A stretch of DNA of 64,000 nucleotides. It comes from Alphaproteobacteria bacterium. Lineage in GTDB: Bacteria > Pseudomonadota > Alphaproteobacteria > Geminicoccales > Geminicoccaceae. The stretch is taken from assembly GCA_026990035.1 (NCBI GenBank), contig JALSIM010000030.1:62001-126000 (forward strand), written 5' to 3'. Below the pieces are notes generated by a model. That model had not been told where the DNA came from. It worked only from the letters and a program-made list of their open reading frames with translations, and did no database searches. Made by a program: the position numbers and the translations under genes. Positions within the stretch are counted from its first letter, which is position 1, and every line of letters starts with the position of its first letter. Shown one piece after another: positions 1 through 8,101 of the stretch.

Positions 1-353
1 ATGTGGGGGAAGGCGAAGGGCATGTCGAGAATGCCGATCAGCGGATAGGCGGAAGCGAAACCGCCCACCGAATGGATCCCCGACTGCACCACTCCGGCGC
101 GGATCTGGCTCACCACCTCGGCGTCCTTGCCGAGCTGGCCGTTGGGGAAGATCTGCACCGTGACCGCCCCGTTGGTGCCGGATTCCACCAGGGTCTTGAA
201 CACCTGGGCCATGGCCCCGGTGGCGTTGTCGTAGGGATCGTCGTTGTTGAGGTGATGCAGCTTGATCACCTTCTGCGCCTGGGCACCGGCGACGCCGAGG
301 CCGAGCACCGCCGCGACAGCCAGGGCCGCGATCCGCGAGCTTCGATGTTTCAT
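1..353 (-). CDS. dctP: TRAP transporter substrate-binding protein (DctP family), 5' part only
   Basis: This is the N-terminal 117 codons of a periplasmic solute-binding protein of a TRAP transporter; the rest lies beyond the left edge. A basic start, a hydrophobic stretch and an AQA cleavage site (about residue 26) form a Sec signal peptide. The mature part then reads KVIKLHHLNNDDPYDNATG, followed by a conserved block with FPNGQLGKDAEVVSQIRAG, which is typical of DctP proteins (family knowledge). The gene lies 26 bp downstream of the large permease on the same strand, so it is probably the last gene of a Q-M-P operon. The ligand cannot be read from this fragment; carboxylates are usual for the family. 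Confidence 0.9.
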   Translation of the reverse strand, partial: MKHRSSRIAALAVAAVLGLGVAGAQAQKVIKLHHLNNDDPYDNATGAMAQVFKTLVESGTNGAVTVQIFPNGQLGKDAEVVSQIRAGVVQSGIHSVGGFASAYPLIGILDMPFAFPH

Positions 354-379
354 GGTCGTATCCCTCCCTGAGGTTGCGG

Positions 380-1660
380 TCAGAAGCCGAAAAGACGTGG
401 CATGAACAGCGTCAGATCGTCCCAGTAGGCGACCAGCAGGAGCACCCCGACCTCGACCAGGATGAAGGGCCAGAGGGCGAGGCTGATGCGCTCGATCTTC
501 TCCCCGGTGACCGATGCGAGGACGAACAGGCAGGCGCCGACCGGCGGCGTCATCAGCGAGATGTTGAGGGCGAGGACGATCATGATCCCCGCGTGCACCG
601 GATCCATGCCGATGCCGGCGGTGAGCGGTACCAGTACCGGAGCGAGGATCAGGAGCGCCGCGTTGATGTCCATGAACATGCCGACGATCAGCAGCAGCGC
701 CAGGATCATGGCGATGATCAGGTTGCGGTCGTCGGACAGGGCGAGAAAACCGGCGGCCACCTTCTGCGGGATCTGCTCGAAGGTCATCCACCAGCCGAGA
801 ATGGAGGCCGAGGCGATGATCAGGAACACCACGCCGGTGATCAGCGCGGTCCGCTCCAGCATCTCCAGCAGATCCGAAAAGCCGAGGCTGCGGTAGACGA
901 GGCCGCCCACCACCAGCGCGTAGGCGACCGCGATCGCCGCCGCCTCGGTGGGGGTGACGATGCCGCCGAGGATGCCGCCCAGGATGATCACCGGCATGAA
1001 GATGGCGAGCAGGCTCGAGCGGAAGGTCCGCAGGATGTGCCGCAGGCTCGGCCCGCCCTCGCCCTTGGGCAGACCGAGGCGGCGCCCGAGGGCGGCGATC
1101 ACCGCCATGCAGAGAAGGGCGATCAGGAGACCGGGAACGATGCCGGCGGCGAACAGGCCGGCGATCGAGACCCCCATGATGGAGCCGTAGATGACCATCA
1201 GATTGGACGGGGGGATGGTGGGGCCGATGATCGAGCCGGCGGCGGTGACGGCACAGGCGAAAGGCCGCGAATATCCCTTCTTCACCATCGCCGGCACCAG
1301 CGTGTTGCCGAAGGCGGCGGCGTCCGAGACCGCCGCTCCGGTCATGCCGGCGAACAGAACCGAAGCCACCATGTTGGTGTGGGCCAGCCCGCCCCGCAGA
1401 TAGCCGACCAGGGCCTCGGCGAAAGCGACGAGGCGGGTGGTGATGCCCGAGCGGTTCATGATCTCGCCGGCGAGAATGAAGAAGGGCATGGCCATGAAGG
1501 TGAAGAGGTCGAGCCCCTCGAAGAAGCGTTTGGGCGCCATGGTGAGGAAGGGGGTGCCGCCGAGCTGGAGGAGCCCCACCACCCCGGCGATTCCCAGCAC
1601 GTAGCCGATGGGCAGGCCGAGGATCAGCAGCAGGAAGAAGACGACGGCGACCGCGGTCAT
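380..1660 (-). CDS. dctM: TRAP transporter large permease (DctM family)
   Basis: This 426-residue integral membrane protein is the transport subunit of the TRAP system, which imports organic acids using an ion gradient. The start MTAVAVVFFLLL overlaps the stop of the small permease by 4 bp (ATGA), which fixes it; a longer open frame upstream is only the shadow of dctQ. The sequence is hydrophobic throughout. It carries DctM landmarks: PFFILAGEIMNRSGIT, SDAAAFGNTLVPAMVKKGY, GPTIPPSNLMVIYG and GIVTPTEAAAIAVAYAL. The length matches the family. It is the middle gene of the dctQ-dctM-dctP set. Substrate is unknown; the RpiR-type regulator next door suggests a sugar acid or similar, but that is inference. 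Confidence 0.95.
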   Translation of the reverse strand: MTAVAVVFFLLLILGLPIGYVLGIAGVVGLLQLGGTPFLTMAPKRFFEGLDLFTFMAMPFFILAGEIMNRSGITTRLVAFAEALVGYLRGGLAHTNMVASVLFAGMTGAAVSDAAAFGNTLVPAMVKKGYSRPFACAVTAAGSIIGPTIPPSNLMVIYGSIMGVSIAGLFAAGIVPGLLIALLCMAVIAALGRRLGLPKGEGGPSLRHILRTFRSSLLAIFMPVIILGGILGGIVTPTEAAAIAVAYALVVGGLVYRSLGFSDLLEMLERTALITGVVFLIIASASILGWWMTFEQIPQKVAAGFLALSDDRNLIIAMILALLLIVGMFMDINAALLILAPVLVPLTAGIGMDPVHAGIMIVLALNISLMTPPVGACLFVLASVTGEKIERISLALWPFILVEVGVLLLVAYWDDLTLFMPRLFGF

Positions 1661-2184
1661 GCGACCCGCCCCATGCCCCCGGCGGCGGCCCGGGCCTCGG
1701 GATCGCGGTCGCGCACCATCACCACCACCGTCTGCAGGGCCGCGAGCAGCGCCGAGACCGGCACCGAGGCGAAGGGTACGACCATCGTCATGCCGAAGAT
1801 CGTCGCGTATTGCTGCGCCCCCGTGCGGGTCATGCCGAGCCCGTAGACGAACAGAAAAAGGAAGAAGGCAAGACCGAGCAGATCGAGAAGCCGCGAAAGG
1901 CCGCGGCGAACGCCGGCCGGCAACGCCCGGAAGAGGAGCTCCACACCGATGTGGGCACGCCGGTAGACACCCACCGGCACCGCCAGGAGCGCCGCCCAGA
2001 TCATCACATAGCGGGCCAGCTCCTCGGTCCAGGTGATGCCGAGCTCCAGGATGTAGCGGGAGACCACCCCGAACCACACGATCGCCACCATCACCGCGAT
2101 CAGCAGCGCGCAGAGGCGGCTCAGCAGCAGATCGAGACGGCTGCCGAGAAAAACTACGAGATCCCGCGGGTCGCGCGCCTTCAC
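1657..2184 (-). CDS. dctQ: TRAP transporter small permease (DctQ family)
   Basis: The small four-helix subunit of the TRAP transporter, which associates with DctM in the inner membrane. Visible features are the first helix with VWFGVVSRYILELGITWTEE, followed by the DctQ signature ELARYVMIWAALLAVPVGVYRRAHIG shown here in part, and a last helix near the end. I chose the GTG at 2184 (175 residues, VKARDPRD) because a G-rich Shine-Dalgarno-like run precedes it. The longer GTG start at 2235 (192 residues) would leave no room for a ribosome site next to the palindrome at 2237-2272. It is the first gene of the TRAP operon and is divergent from the RpiR regulator. Confidence 0.88.
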   Translation of the reverse strand: MKARDPRDLVVFLGSRLDLLLSRLCALLIAVMVAIVWFGVVSRYILELGITWTEELARYVMIWAALLAVPVGVYRRAHIGVELLFRALPAGVRRGLSRLLDLLGLAFFLFLFVYGLGMTRTGAQQYATIFGMTMVVPFASVPVSALLAALQTVVVMVRDRDPEARAAAGGMGRVA

Positions 2185-2236
2185 CGACCGGCCCCCCCGA
2201 GCCCGAAGCGTGGTTCCCCCGAAGGGTGAAACCACC

Positions 2237-2272
2237 TTTTCATTTTGTCAAGATTATGAAAATCTATTTTCA
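2237..2272. promoter_or_regulatory. Probable RpiR-family operator in the divergent TRAP/rpiR intergenic region
   Basis: An AT-rich island in otherwise GC-rich DNA holds three half-sites: TTTTCAT at 2237-2243, TGAAAAT at 2257-2263 and ATTTTCA at 2266-2272. The last two form a perfect palindrome (7 bp arms, 2 bp centre). The first pairs with ATGAAAA at 2256-2262 across a 12 bp spacer. Its place between a divergent transporter operon and a SIS-domain regulator suggests an autoregulated operator controlling both sides. The palindromes are seen; the assignment to the neighbouring regulator is inferred. Confidence 0.7.
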
Positions 2273-2327
2273 GAAGGCTCCCGCGACGCTAGTCTGCGTG
2301 TGACGGCAGAAGGGGGATGTCCGGAGG

Positions 2328-3227
2328 ATGCCCGCGTCGAGGCGGCTGGAAGCACGAATCCAGCGACACTACGACGAATTGCCACCGGCGGAACGGCGGC
2401 TGGCCGATCTCCTTCTCGGCTTTCCCGGTAATCCGGCCTCCTATTCGGCGAGCGAGCTGGCGGCGATGGCCGGCACCTCCAACGCCGCCGCCACCCGCTT
2501 CTTCCGCCGCCTCGGCTATCGCGACTATGCCGAGCTCCGCCGCCAGGTGCGCGATGCCGAGGCCTGGGGATCGCCCGTCTATCTGAGCGGCGGCTCCTCC
2601 CCGGGCGACGGTGAGAACGGGATCGTGGCGCGGCATCTCGCAGGCGAAACGGCCAATCTCAGACGCACGCTGGAGGGGCTCCGGCCCGGCCAGCTCGAAG
2701 AGATGGCGGCCGCCCTCACCACCGCCCGTCGGGTGGCGGTGGTGGGCTTCCGCAACAGCCGCATGATCGCCCATTATTTCCAGCGTCAGCTCGTGCTGCT
2801 GCGGCCGGGAACCGCACTGCTGCCGGCACCGGGCCAGACCCTGGCCGAGGATCTCGCCGATCTCGGCGCCGAGGATCTCGTCGTGCTGGTGGCCTTCCGA
2901 CGGCGGGTCGCGGCGGTCGGCGAAGTCGCCCGAATCGCCAGGGAACGCGGCGCCTCGCTGCTGCTGGTCACCGATCCTTCGGCGATGCGCATCGTCCGCT
3001 TCGCCCGCTGGACCCTGCTCTGCGAGGTGGGCTCGGGCTCGCTGTTCGACAGTTACGCGAGCGCCATGAGCCTGCTCAACCTGCTCTGCGGGGCGGTGTT
3101 CCGCCGGATGCCGGATCGGGCCGCCCGCCGCATGCGGCGCATCGAGGCCCTGCACGAGGAGCTCGGGGAACTGCTGCCTCCCGATCCGGCACCGGAAGGG
3201 ACCACCGGCTGTTCCGGGAATGCTTGA
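2328..3227 (+). CDS. MurR/RpiR family transcriptional regulator (HTH_6 plus SIS domain)
   Basis: A 299-residue DNA-binding regulator of the RpiR type, which senses phosphosugars or sugar-acid phosphates through a SIS domain. Residues 1-75 form the N-terminal helix-turn-helix region, with LPPAERRLADLLLGFP, SASELAAMAGTSNAAATRFF and RRLGYRDYAELRRQ. Residues about 120-250 form the SIS fold, with VAVVGFRNSRMIAHYF, EDLVVLVAFRRR and LLLVTDPS. A GGAGG directly abuts the ATG and an AGGGGG lies 11 bp upstream, so the latter is the more likely ribosome site. The gene diverges from the TRAP operon and faces the palindromic operator at 2237-2272, so it probably controls that transporter and itself. Confidence 0.92.
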   Translation: MPASRRLEARIQRHYDELPPAERRLADLLLGFPGNPASYSASELAAMAGTSNAAATRFFRRLGYRDYAELRRQVRDAEAWGSPVYLSGGSSPGDGENGIVARHLAGETANLRRTLEGLRPGQLEEMAAALTTARRVAVVGFRNSRMIAHYFQRQLVLLRPGTALLPAPGQTLAEDLADLGAEDLVVLVAFRRRVAAVGEVARIARERGASLLLVTDPSAMRIVRFARWTLLCEVGSGSLFDSYASAMSLLNLLCGAVFRRMPDRAARRMRRIEALHEELGELLPPDPAPEGTTGCSGNA

Positions 3228-4594
3228 TTTCCGGCGCACCGGAGACGACAACAGACGCGGTGATCTCATCCCCCGAGACCGGACCCGCCGCGATCGATCC
3301 CTTGCCCTCGTCCCCCGATCCCTCCGCCACCTCGCACTCGACGCCCGCCCCGCCGACCGGCCAACGGCCGCGGGAAGCGTCGCGTCACGTCTCCTTCCTC
3401 CTCCCCAACCTGCGGGGCCGGGGCGTTCAGCGGATCGCCGTGATCCTCGGCCGCGCCTTCGCCGAGCGGGGACACCGCGTCGAATTCGTCCTGTGTGACG
3501 AGGAGGGCGAGCTCCGCTCGATGCTCGATCCCCGGATCCGGGTGCTGGTGCTGCCGCGCGGGAGCCGCGCCGCCGCGGCGGTCGCGGCGCTGCGCGCGGA
3601 TCCGCCCGGGTTTCCGCGCCTCCTGCCGCATCTGTTCGCACCCCGCAACCGGGCCTCGAAGACGGTCGTCCAGTTGCCGGCGCTGGCCGCCTATCTGCGC
3701 GAACGGCGGCCCTACAGCCTGTTTTCCGCCGACATCCATCTCAACGTCGAGGTGGTGCTCGCCCGTCGGCTCGCCGGCGTCGATACGCGCATCGTCCTGA
3801 GCGAGCGCAACCATTTCTCGAGCGGCAAGCGGATCAAGCGCTGGCGCGCGCGCTGGCTGGCTCCGGCCATGCGTCGTGCCTATCTGCAGGCGGAGGCGAT
3901 CACCGCGGTCTCCCACGGAGTCGCCGGCGATCTCGCCACCAGCCTGGGGATCCCGGAGACCCGCATCACCGTCCTCCACAATCCGACGATCGGCCCGGAT
4001 TTCGCCGCCCGGATCGCGGCGCCGGTCGATCATCCCTGGCTCGACGAGGAGCGCGTGCCGGTCGTGATCGGCGTCGGCTATCTCGGCTACCAGAAGGATT
4101 TCGAGACTCTGCTCCGGGCCTTCGCCCGCGCCCGCAAGGAGCGCCCGCTGCGCCTCGTGATCGTCGGTCGGGCGAAGAAGCCCGAGCCCTTCCTGTCCCT
4201 GGCCGAGGAGCTGGGGGTGCGGCGGGAGGTCGATCTCGTCGGCTACCAGCCCAACCCCGTCGCCTGGGTGGCGCGGGCCGATCTGTTCGTTCTGTCCTCG
4301 CGCTACGAGGGCTTTCCCAACGTGTTGCTCGAAGCGCTCGCCTGCGGCACCCCAGTCGTCAGCACCGACTGTCCGCACGGTCCACGGGAAATCCTCGACA
4401 ATGGCCGCTACGGCCGTCTCGTGCCGGTGGGTGATCCCGAGCGCATGGCCACGGCCATGCTCGAAGTGCTGGCGGATCCGCCGGAGCCGGATTTCTTGCG
4501 TGCCCGGGCGACGGTCTTCGGTTACGAGGAAGCCATCGAGGCCTATGCGCGGGTGCTGCTCGGTCCACGGCCGACGGACCTCACCGCTCCATAA
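3224..4594 (+). CDS. Glycosyltransferase family 4-like protein
   Basis: A GT-B fold sugar transferase using a nucleotide-sugar donor, probably for a surface polysaccharide or glycolipid. The N-terminal acceptor domain begins at about residue 55 with HVSFLLPNLRGRGVQRIAV. The C-terminal donor domain contains GVGYLGYQKDFETLLRAFA, LRLVIVGRAKK and the E-x7-E signature in SRYEGFPNVLLEALACGTP. The family's EX7E motif is therefore intact. The given start is a TTG overlapping the stop of the RpiR gene. An in-frame GTG at 3260 is also possible, and the first 50 residues are Pro/Ser-rich and unlike the family, so the start is uncertain. It may be co-transcribed with the regulator. It converges on the ThDP enzyme, 2 bp away. 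Confidence 0.85.
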   Translation: MISGAPETTTDAVISSPETGPAAIDPLPSSPDPSATSHSTPAPPTGQRPREASRHVSFLLPNLRGRGVQRIAVILGRAFAERGHRVEFVLCDEEGELRSMLDPRIRVLVLPRGSRAAAAVAALRADPPGFPRLLPHLFAPRNRASKTVVQLPALAAYLRERRPYSLFSADIHLNVEVVLARRLAGVDTRIVLSERNHFSSGKRIKRWRARWLAPAMRRAYLQAEAITAVSHGVAGDLATSLGIPETRITVLHNPTIGPDFAARIAAPVDHPWLDEERVPVVIGVGYLGYQKDFETLLRAFARARKERPLRLVIVGRAKKPEPFLSLAEELGVRREVDLVGYQPNPVAWVARADLFVLSSRYEGFPNVLLEALACGTPVVSTDCPHGPREILDNGRYGRLVPVGDPERMATAMLEVLADPPEPDFLRARATVFGYEEAIEAYARVLLGPRPTDLTAP

Positions 4595-4596
4595 CG

Positions 4597-6204
4597 TCAG
4601 AAGCGCCCGTCGTAGGGACGCTCTCCTATCGGACAGGCGATCACGGTGAAGCCCCGCCGCTCCCGTGCCTCGAGGACCGCCGCGGCCAGCCCCTCGCGCT
4701 CCTGGACGGTGACCCCGACACCGCCCATGGCCGCGGCCACGGCGGCGAAATCGGTGAGGCCGAAGGTGACTCCCCGGGCGGCGAGGCCGGCCGCCCGCTG
4801 CTTGAGCTCGATCAGGGCCAGGGCGCCATCGACGAAGACGACGACGATCACCGGCAGCCGCAGATCGCGTGCCGTCGCCAGCTCCCCCAGCACCATCTCG
4901 AGGCCGGCGTCGCCGGCGAACGCCACCACCGGCTCGCCGCCGGCGGCGAGGCTGTAGCCGATGGCCAGCGGCAGCGCACAGCCCATGGTGCAGAGCCCGG
5001 TCGATTGCAGCAGCGTGCCGGGCCGCGGGCAGAGCCAGATCTGGCTCAGCAGGATGCGATGCGCGCCGGTGTCCACGGTGGCCACCCCGTCCTCCGGCCA
5101 GACCCGCCGCACGGTGTCGATGACCGCTGCCGGCCCCCATTCCTCGTTGCGGGGAAATGCGGCACCCAGAGCCTCTTTCGCCGCTTCGATCTCGCCCGCG
5201 GGCCAAGGGCCGGAACGGGCGATCCCCGCGCCCAGCGCATCGAGACCGGCGGCGATGTCGTCCACGAAACTGTGGCGGGCCTGATGCACGTAATGGGTAT
5301 TGGGCAACGCCGTCAGCTCGACGACCGGGGCCTCCTGCGGCCAGGGGTCCCGCCAGCCCGCCCGCATCTCGATCGGGTCGTAGCCGAGCAGGAGAATGCA
5401 GTCCGAGGCGCGCAGCAGGGGCAGCAGGATCGCATCCGCTTTCGGCGACAGGCCGGCCGCACCCAGCGCCAGCCGGTGGCGCTCGGGCAGGACGCCCTTG
5501 GCCTTGTAGCTGGTGATCAGCGGGATCTCGAACCGCTCGAGGAAGGCCGCGGCGCTGGCGGCGGCACCGGGCTGCAGCAGCAGATCGAGCCCGCCGACGG
5601 CGATCGGGCGCCGCGCATCGCGCAGCAGATTCCGCGCCGCTTCGAGATCGGGACCGACCGCCGGGGCCGCGGGCGCCGGACGCACCCGCCGCGGCAGCGG
5701 GCCGCTGGTGGCCGCCTTCGCCACCCGGATCGGCAGATCGAGATGCACCGGGCCGGGTCGCGGATCGCCGGCGATCGCCAGGGCTTTGTCGATGATCGCA
5801 CCGGCCGCCCCGGGCACGACGGTGAACGAGGCCTTGGTGACCGGTGCGAGGACGGCGCGATGATCGAAGATCTGGTGGGTGTAGCCGACCGCATCGGTGG
5901 CATCGATGCAGCCGGTGAGGACGATCATCGGCACCCGGTCCTGCTGGGCGTTGGCCACGACATTGACGAGATTGGCGACCCCGGGGCCGAGGGTGGCGAC
6001 CACCACCGCGGGCGCGCCGGTGGCGTGGAAAGTTCCCTCGGCCATGAAGCCGCCCGCGTTCTCGTGTTTGCAGAGCAGAACACGGATCCCGGCCCACTCC
6101 AGTGCCTCGATCAGATGCAACACTTCCCCGCCGGGGATGCCGAAGGCGAAACGGCAGCCGGCCTCCCGGAGGCGCCGGGCGATCACCTCGGCGACGTCAG
6201 GCAA
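4597..6204 (-). CDS. Thiamine-diphosphate-dependent enzyme, acetolactate-synthase-like
   Basis: A 535-residue member of the pyruvate-oxidase/acetolactate-synthase fold. Order of domains: N-terminal pyrimidine-binding domain with FGIPGGEVLHLIEALEW and the catalytic Glu in CKHENAGGFMAEG; middle domain with RRPIAVGGLDLLL; C-terminal diphosphate domain with GDAGLEMVLGELATARDL, a slightly altered GDG motif. I chose a TTG start at 6204 that overlaps the acyl-CoA dehydrogenase stop; a GTG at 6186 is an alternative. No ilvH-like small subunit is adjacent, so branched-chain amino acid synthesis is unlikely to be its main role. It probably forms a two-gene operon with the dehydrogenase. The 2-keto acid or acyl-CoA substrate cannot be read from sequence. 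Confidence 0.82.
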   Translation of the reverse strand: MPDVAEVIARRLREAGCRFAFGIPGGEVLHLIEALEWAGIRVLLCKHENAGGFMAEGTFHATGAPAVVVATLGPGVANLVNVVANAQQDRVPMIVLTGCIDATDAVGYTHQIFDHRAVLAPVTKASFTVVPGAAGAIIDKALAIAGDPRPGPVHLDLPIRVAKAATSGPLPRRVRPAPAAPAVGPDLEAARNLLRDARRPIAVGGLDLLLQPGAAASAAAFLERFEIPLITSYKAKGVLPERHRLALGAAGLSPKADAILLPLLRASDCILLLGYDPIEMRAGWRDPWPQEAPVVELTALPNTHYVHQARHSFVDDIAAGLDALGAGIARSGPWPAGEIEAAKEALGAAFPRNEEWGPAAVIDTVRRVWPEDGVATVDTGAHRILLSQIWLCPRPGTLLQSTGLCTMGCALPLAIGYSLAAGGEPVVAFAGDAGLEMVLGELATARDLRLPVIVVVFVDGALALIELKQRAAGLAARGVTFGLTDFAAVAAAMGGVGVTVQEREGLAAAVLEARERRGFTVIACPIGERPYDGRF

Positions 6205-7420
6205 GGCGGATGTCCCGTCGATCGGCGGAAGGCGGCTCGGCCGACGGGCGGCCGTCGCGCGCCTGGGGGAACTTGCGACCGAGGATGCCGGCGGCGATCT
6301 GGTTGCGGAGGATCTGAACGGTGCCGCCGCCGATCGTGAACATGCGCGCATCACGCAGCATGCGCTCCACCGGCAGGTTGCGCGAATAGCCGGCCGCGCC
6401 GAAGATCTGAAGCGCATCGTTGGTGACCGCGATCGCCGTTTCGGCCGCCAGCACCTTGGCCTGGGCGGCGGCGGTCATTTCCGGAAAACCCTCGCCGCCG
6501 GAGCGGGCGGCCCGATGGACGAGCGCCTGGGCGGCGGCGAGGCGGATCGACATGTCGGCGAGCATCCACTGCAGCCCCTGGAACTCGGCGATCGGCCGCC
6601 CGAACTGCTCACGCGTCAGGGCGTAGTCTCGGGCGAGATCGTAGGCGCCGCGGGCGATCCCGAGGGCCACCGCGGCGGCGCCCACCCGCTGGGCGTTGTA
6701 GGCCCGCATCAGCGAGGCGAAGCCCCGCCGGAAGCCTCCCGGCGGCACCAGCGCCATCGCCGCCGGCACCTCCATCTCCTCGAACAGGATCTCGGTTTCG
6801 GGAAGGCCGCGCAATCCCATGGTCGGCTCGCGGCGGCCGACGACGAGGCCCGGGGTCTCGCCCCGCACCGCCAGGAAGCCGCCGATCCCCTGCTCTTCCC
6901 CGCCCTCGAACACCCGGGCGAACACCAGATGGAGACGCGAGATTCCTCCGCCCGTGATCCAGTGCTTGCGACCGTCGATCAGGTAGACATCTCCCCGCCG
7001 CACGGCGCGGGTGCGCATCGAGGTGGCGGCACTGCCGGCCTCCGGTTCGGTGATGCAGATCGCCGGCTTGTCCCCGGCGAGGACCAGGGAAGCGGCGAGC
7101 CGCTTCTGCTCCTCGGTACCGTAGGCCATGATGGCCCCGATCGCCCCCATGTTGGTCTCGACCAGGATGCGGGCGGTCGCACCGCAGGCCCGGGCCACCT
7201 CCTCGACGGCCAGCACGGCATCGAAACAGGATCTGCCCGGACCGCCGTATGGCTCCGGAATGGTCATCCCGAGAAGCCCCGCCTCGCGAAGTGCCGTCAC
7301 GTTTTCCCGGGGGTAGCGTTCGGTTCGATCGATCTCGGCCGCGCGCGGCGCGAATTCCGAGATCGCCAGCCGCCGCGCCGTATCGCGAATCGCCTGCTGC
7401 TCCGGGGACAAATCGCACAT
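6197..7420 (-). CDS. Acyl-CoA dehydrogenase family protein
   Basis: A 407-residue FAD enzyme that oxidises an acyl-CoA to the enoyl-CoA with electron-transfer flavoprotein as acceptor. Recognisable parts are the N-terminal helical domain (LSPEQQAIRDTARRLA), the middle beta domain with AICITEPEAGSAATSMRTRA, and the C-terminal domain with TREQFGRPIAEFQGLQWMLADM and QIFGAAGYSRNLPVERMLRD. These match short-chain or branched-chain dehydrogenases. Two ATGs lie close together; the second (7420) has GGAGG six bases upstream, so it is chosen. It precedes and overlaps the ThDP enzyme by 8 bp, indicating coupled translation. The nearest upstream feature is a broken LysR gene that might once have controlled this pair. 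Confidence 0.9.
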   Translation of the reverse strand: MCDLSPEQQAIRDTARRLAISEFAPRAAEIDRTERYPRENVTALREAGLLGMTIPEPYGGPGRSCFDAVLAVEEVARACGATARILVETNMGAIGAIMAYGTEEQKRLAASLVLAGDKPAICITEPEAGSAATSMRTRAVRRGDVYLIDGRKHWITGGGISRLHLVFARVFEGGEEQGIGGFLAVRGETPGLVVGRREPTMGLRGLPETEILFEEMEVPAAMALVPPGGFRRGFASLMRAYNAQRVGAAAVALGIARGAYDLARDYALTREQFGRPIAEFQGLQWMLADMSIRLAAAQALVHRAARSGGEGFPEMTAAAQAKVLAAETAIAVTNDALQIFGAAGYSRNLPVERMLRDARMFTIGGGTVQILRNQIAAGILGRKFPQARDGRPSAEPPSADRRDIRLA

Positions 7421-7542
7421 CCGCATCCTCCGCCCGGTCACGGCGGGCGGCGGTGCCGCATTCCGCCCGGATCCGAGCATAGGCACGCGTATTTATCGTG
7501 ACAAACGAGGAATTCCGAAGATTCGATCGAAAATCTCCGGAG

Positions 7543-8031
7543 CTATCCCGATGCCGACCGACGCGGACGACGAAGGGGCGCGAGCGATCCCCGGACCAGT
7601 CGGGCCTCGGAGTCGCCGTCGCGCTCGAGGATCCCCACCGGCCGCTCGAGCAGCGGCACGCCGAAGGGCAGGAAGCGCAGCCCCTCGCGCGGGGCGGTAC
7701 CGGAACGACCGATACCCCGAGCCCTTCCAAAACCATGGCCCGGCTGGCTTCCGGGAAATCGATTTCCGTGCCGATGGGAACGGCGATCCCGCAGTTCCCG
7801 ATCGATGATCGCGCCCGCCAAGGTGCGACGGCCGAACCGGATGAACGGCCGCGCCTCGAGCAGCTCCCGGTCCGTCTTTTCCGGGATTCCGGCGGGGGCG
7901 ACCCGGAGGAGGTCGAGGATCTCGCGGGCCCGGGCGACCGGCGTGCGGCCGGCCGGGCTCGGGAGCGGTAGCCGGTGTCGGCGGTCGAACAGCTGGGTGC
8001 CGAGCTCCTCCGCGAGGGCCGAGGCGGCGAA
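7543..8031 (-). pseudogene. Decayed LysR-family transcriptional regulator
   Basis: Reading the minus strand in alternating frames gives LysR pieces in the right order. First is the end of the helix-turn-helix (ALAEELGTQLFDRRHR, then SPAGRTPVARAREILDLL). Next is part of the effector domain (ARPFIRFGRRTLAGAIIDREL), then, after a frame change near 7787, IAVPIGTEIDFPEASRAMVL and EGLGVSVVP. After a second change near 7695 comes the typical tail GLRFLPFGVPLLERPVGILE. The first ~20-30 residues are missing, and about 100 residues between the DNA-binding and effector parts are absent. So the gene is truncated, internally deleted and frameshifted twice. The remaining interval 7421-7542 holds no recognisable gene. 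Confidence 0.75.
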
Positions 8032-8047
8032 TGTTCGGTGCCGGAAC

Positions 8048-8085
8048 GCGAAACACCCCCGGGGGCACCCGGGGGTGTTCCTTTC
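8048..8085 (-). terminator. Hairpin terminator downstream of cspA
   Basis: A long inverted repeat, AACACCCCCGGG pairing with CCCGGGGGTGTT, lies 17 bp beyond the cspA stop. The pairing is perfect apart from a short loop. There is no clear U-tract, so termination strength is inferred from position and stem stability. Confidence 0.65.
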
Positions 8086-8101
8086 GCGAAGCTCTCCGGC
8101 G

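Noticed and set aside
374-1846. 490-codon plus-strand open frame opposite the TRAP permease
   Set aside because: It is antisense to dctM, rich in Asp/Glu/Arg/His as expected of a shadow frame in GC-rich DNA, and has no domain or ribosome site.
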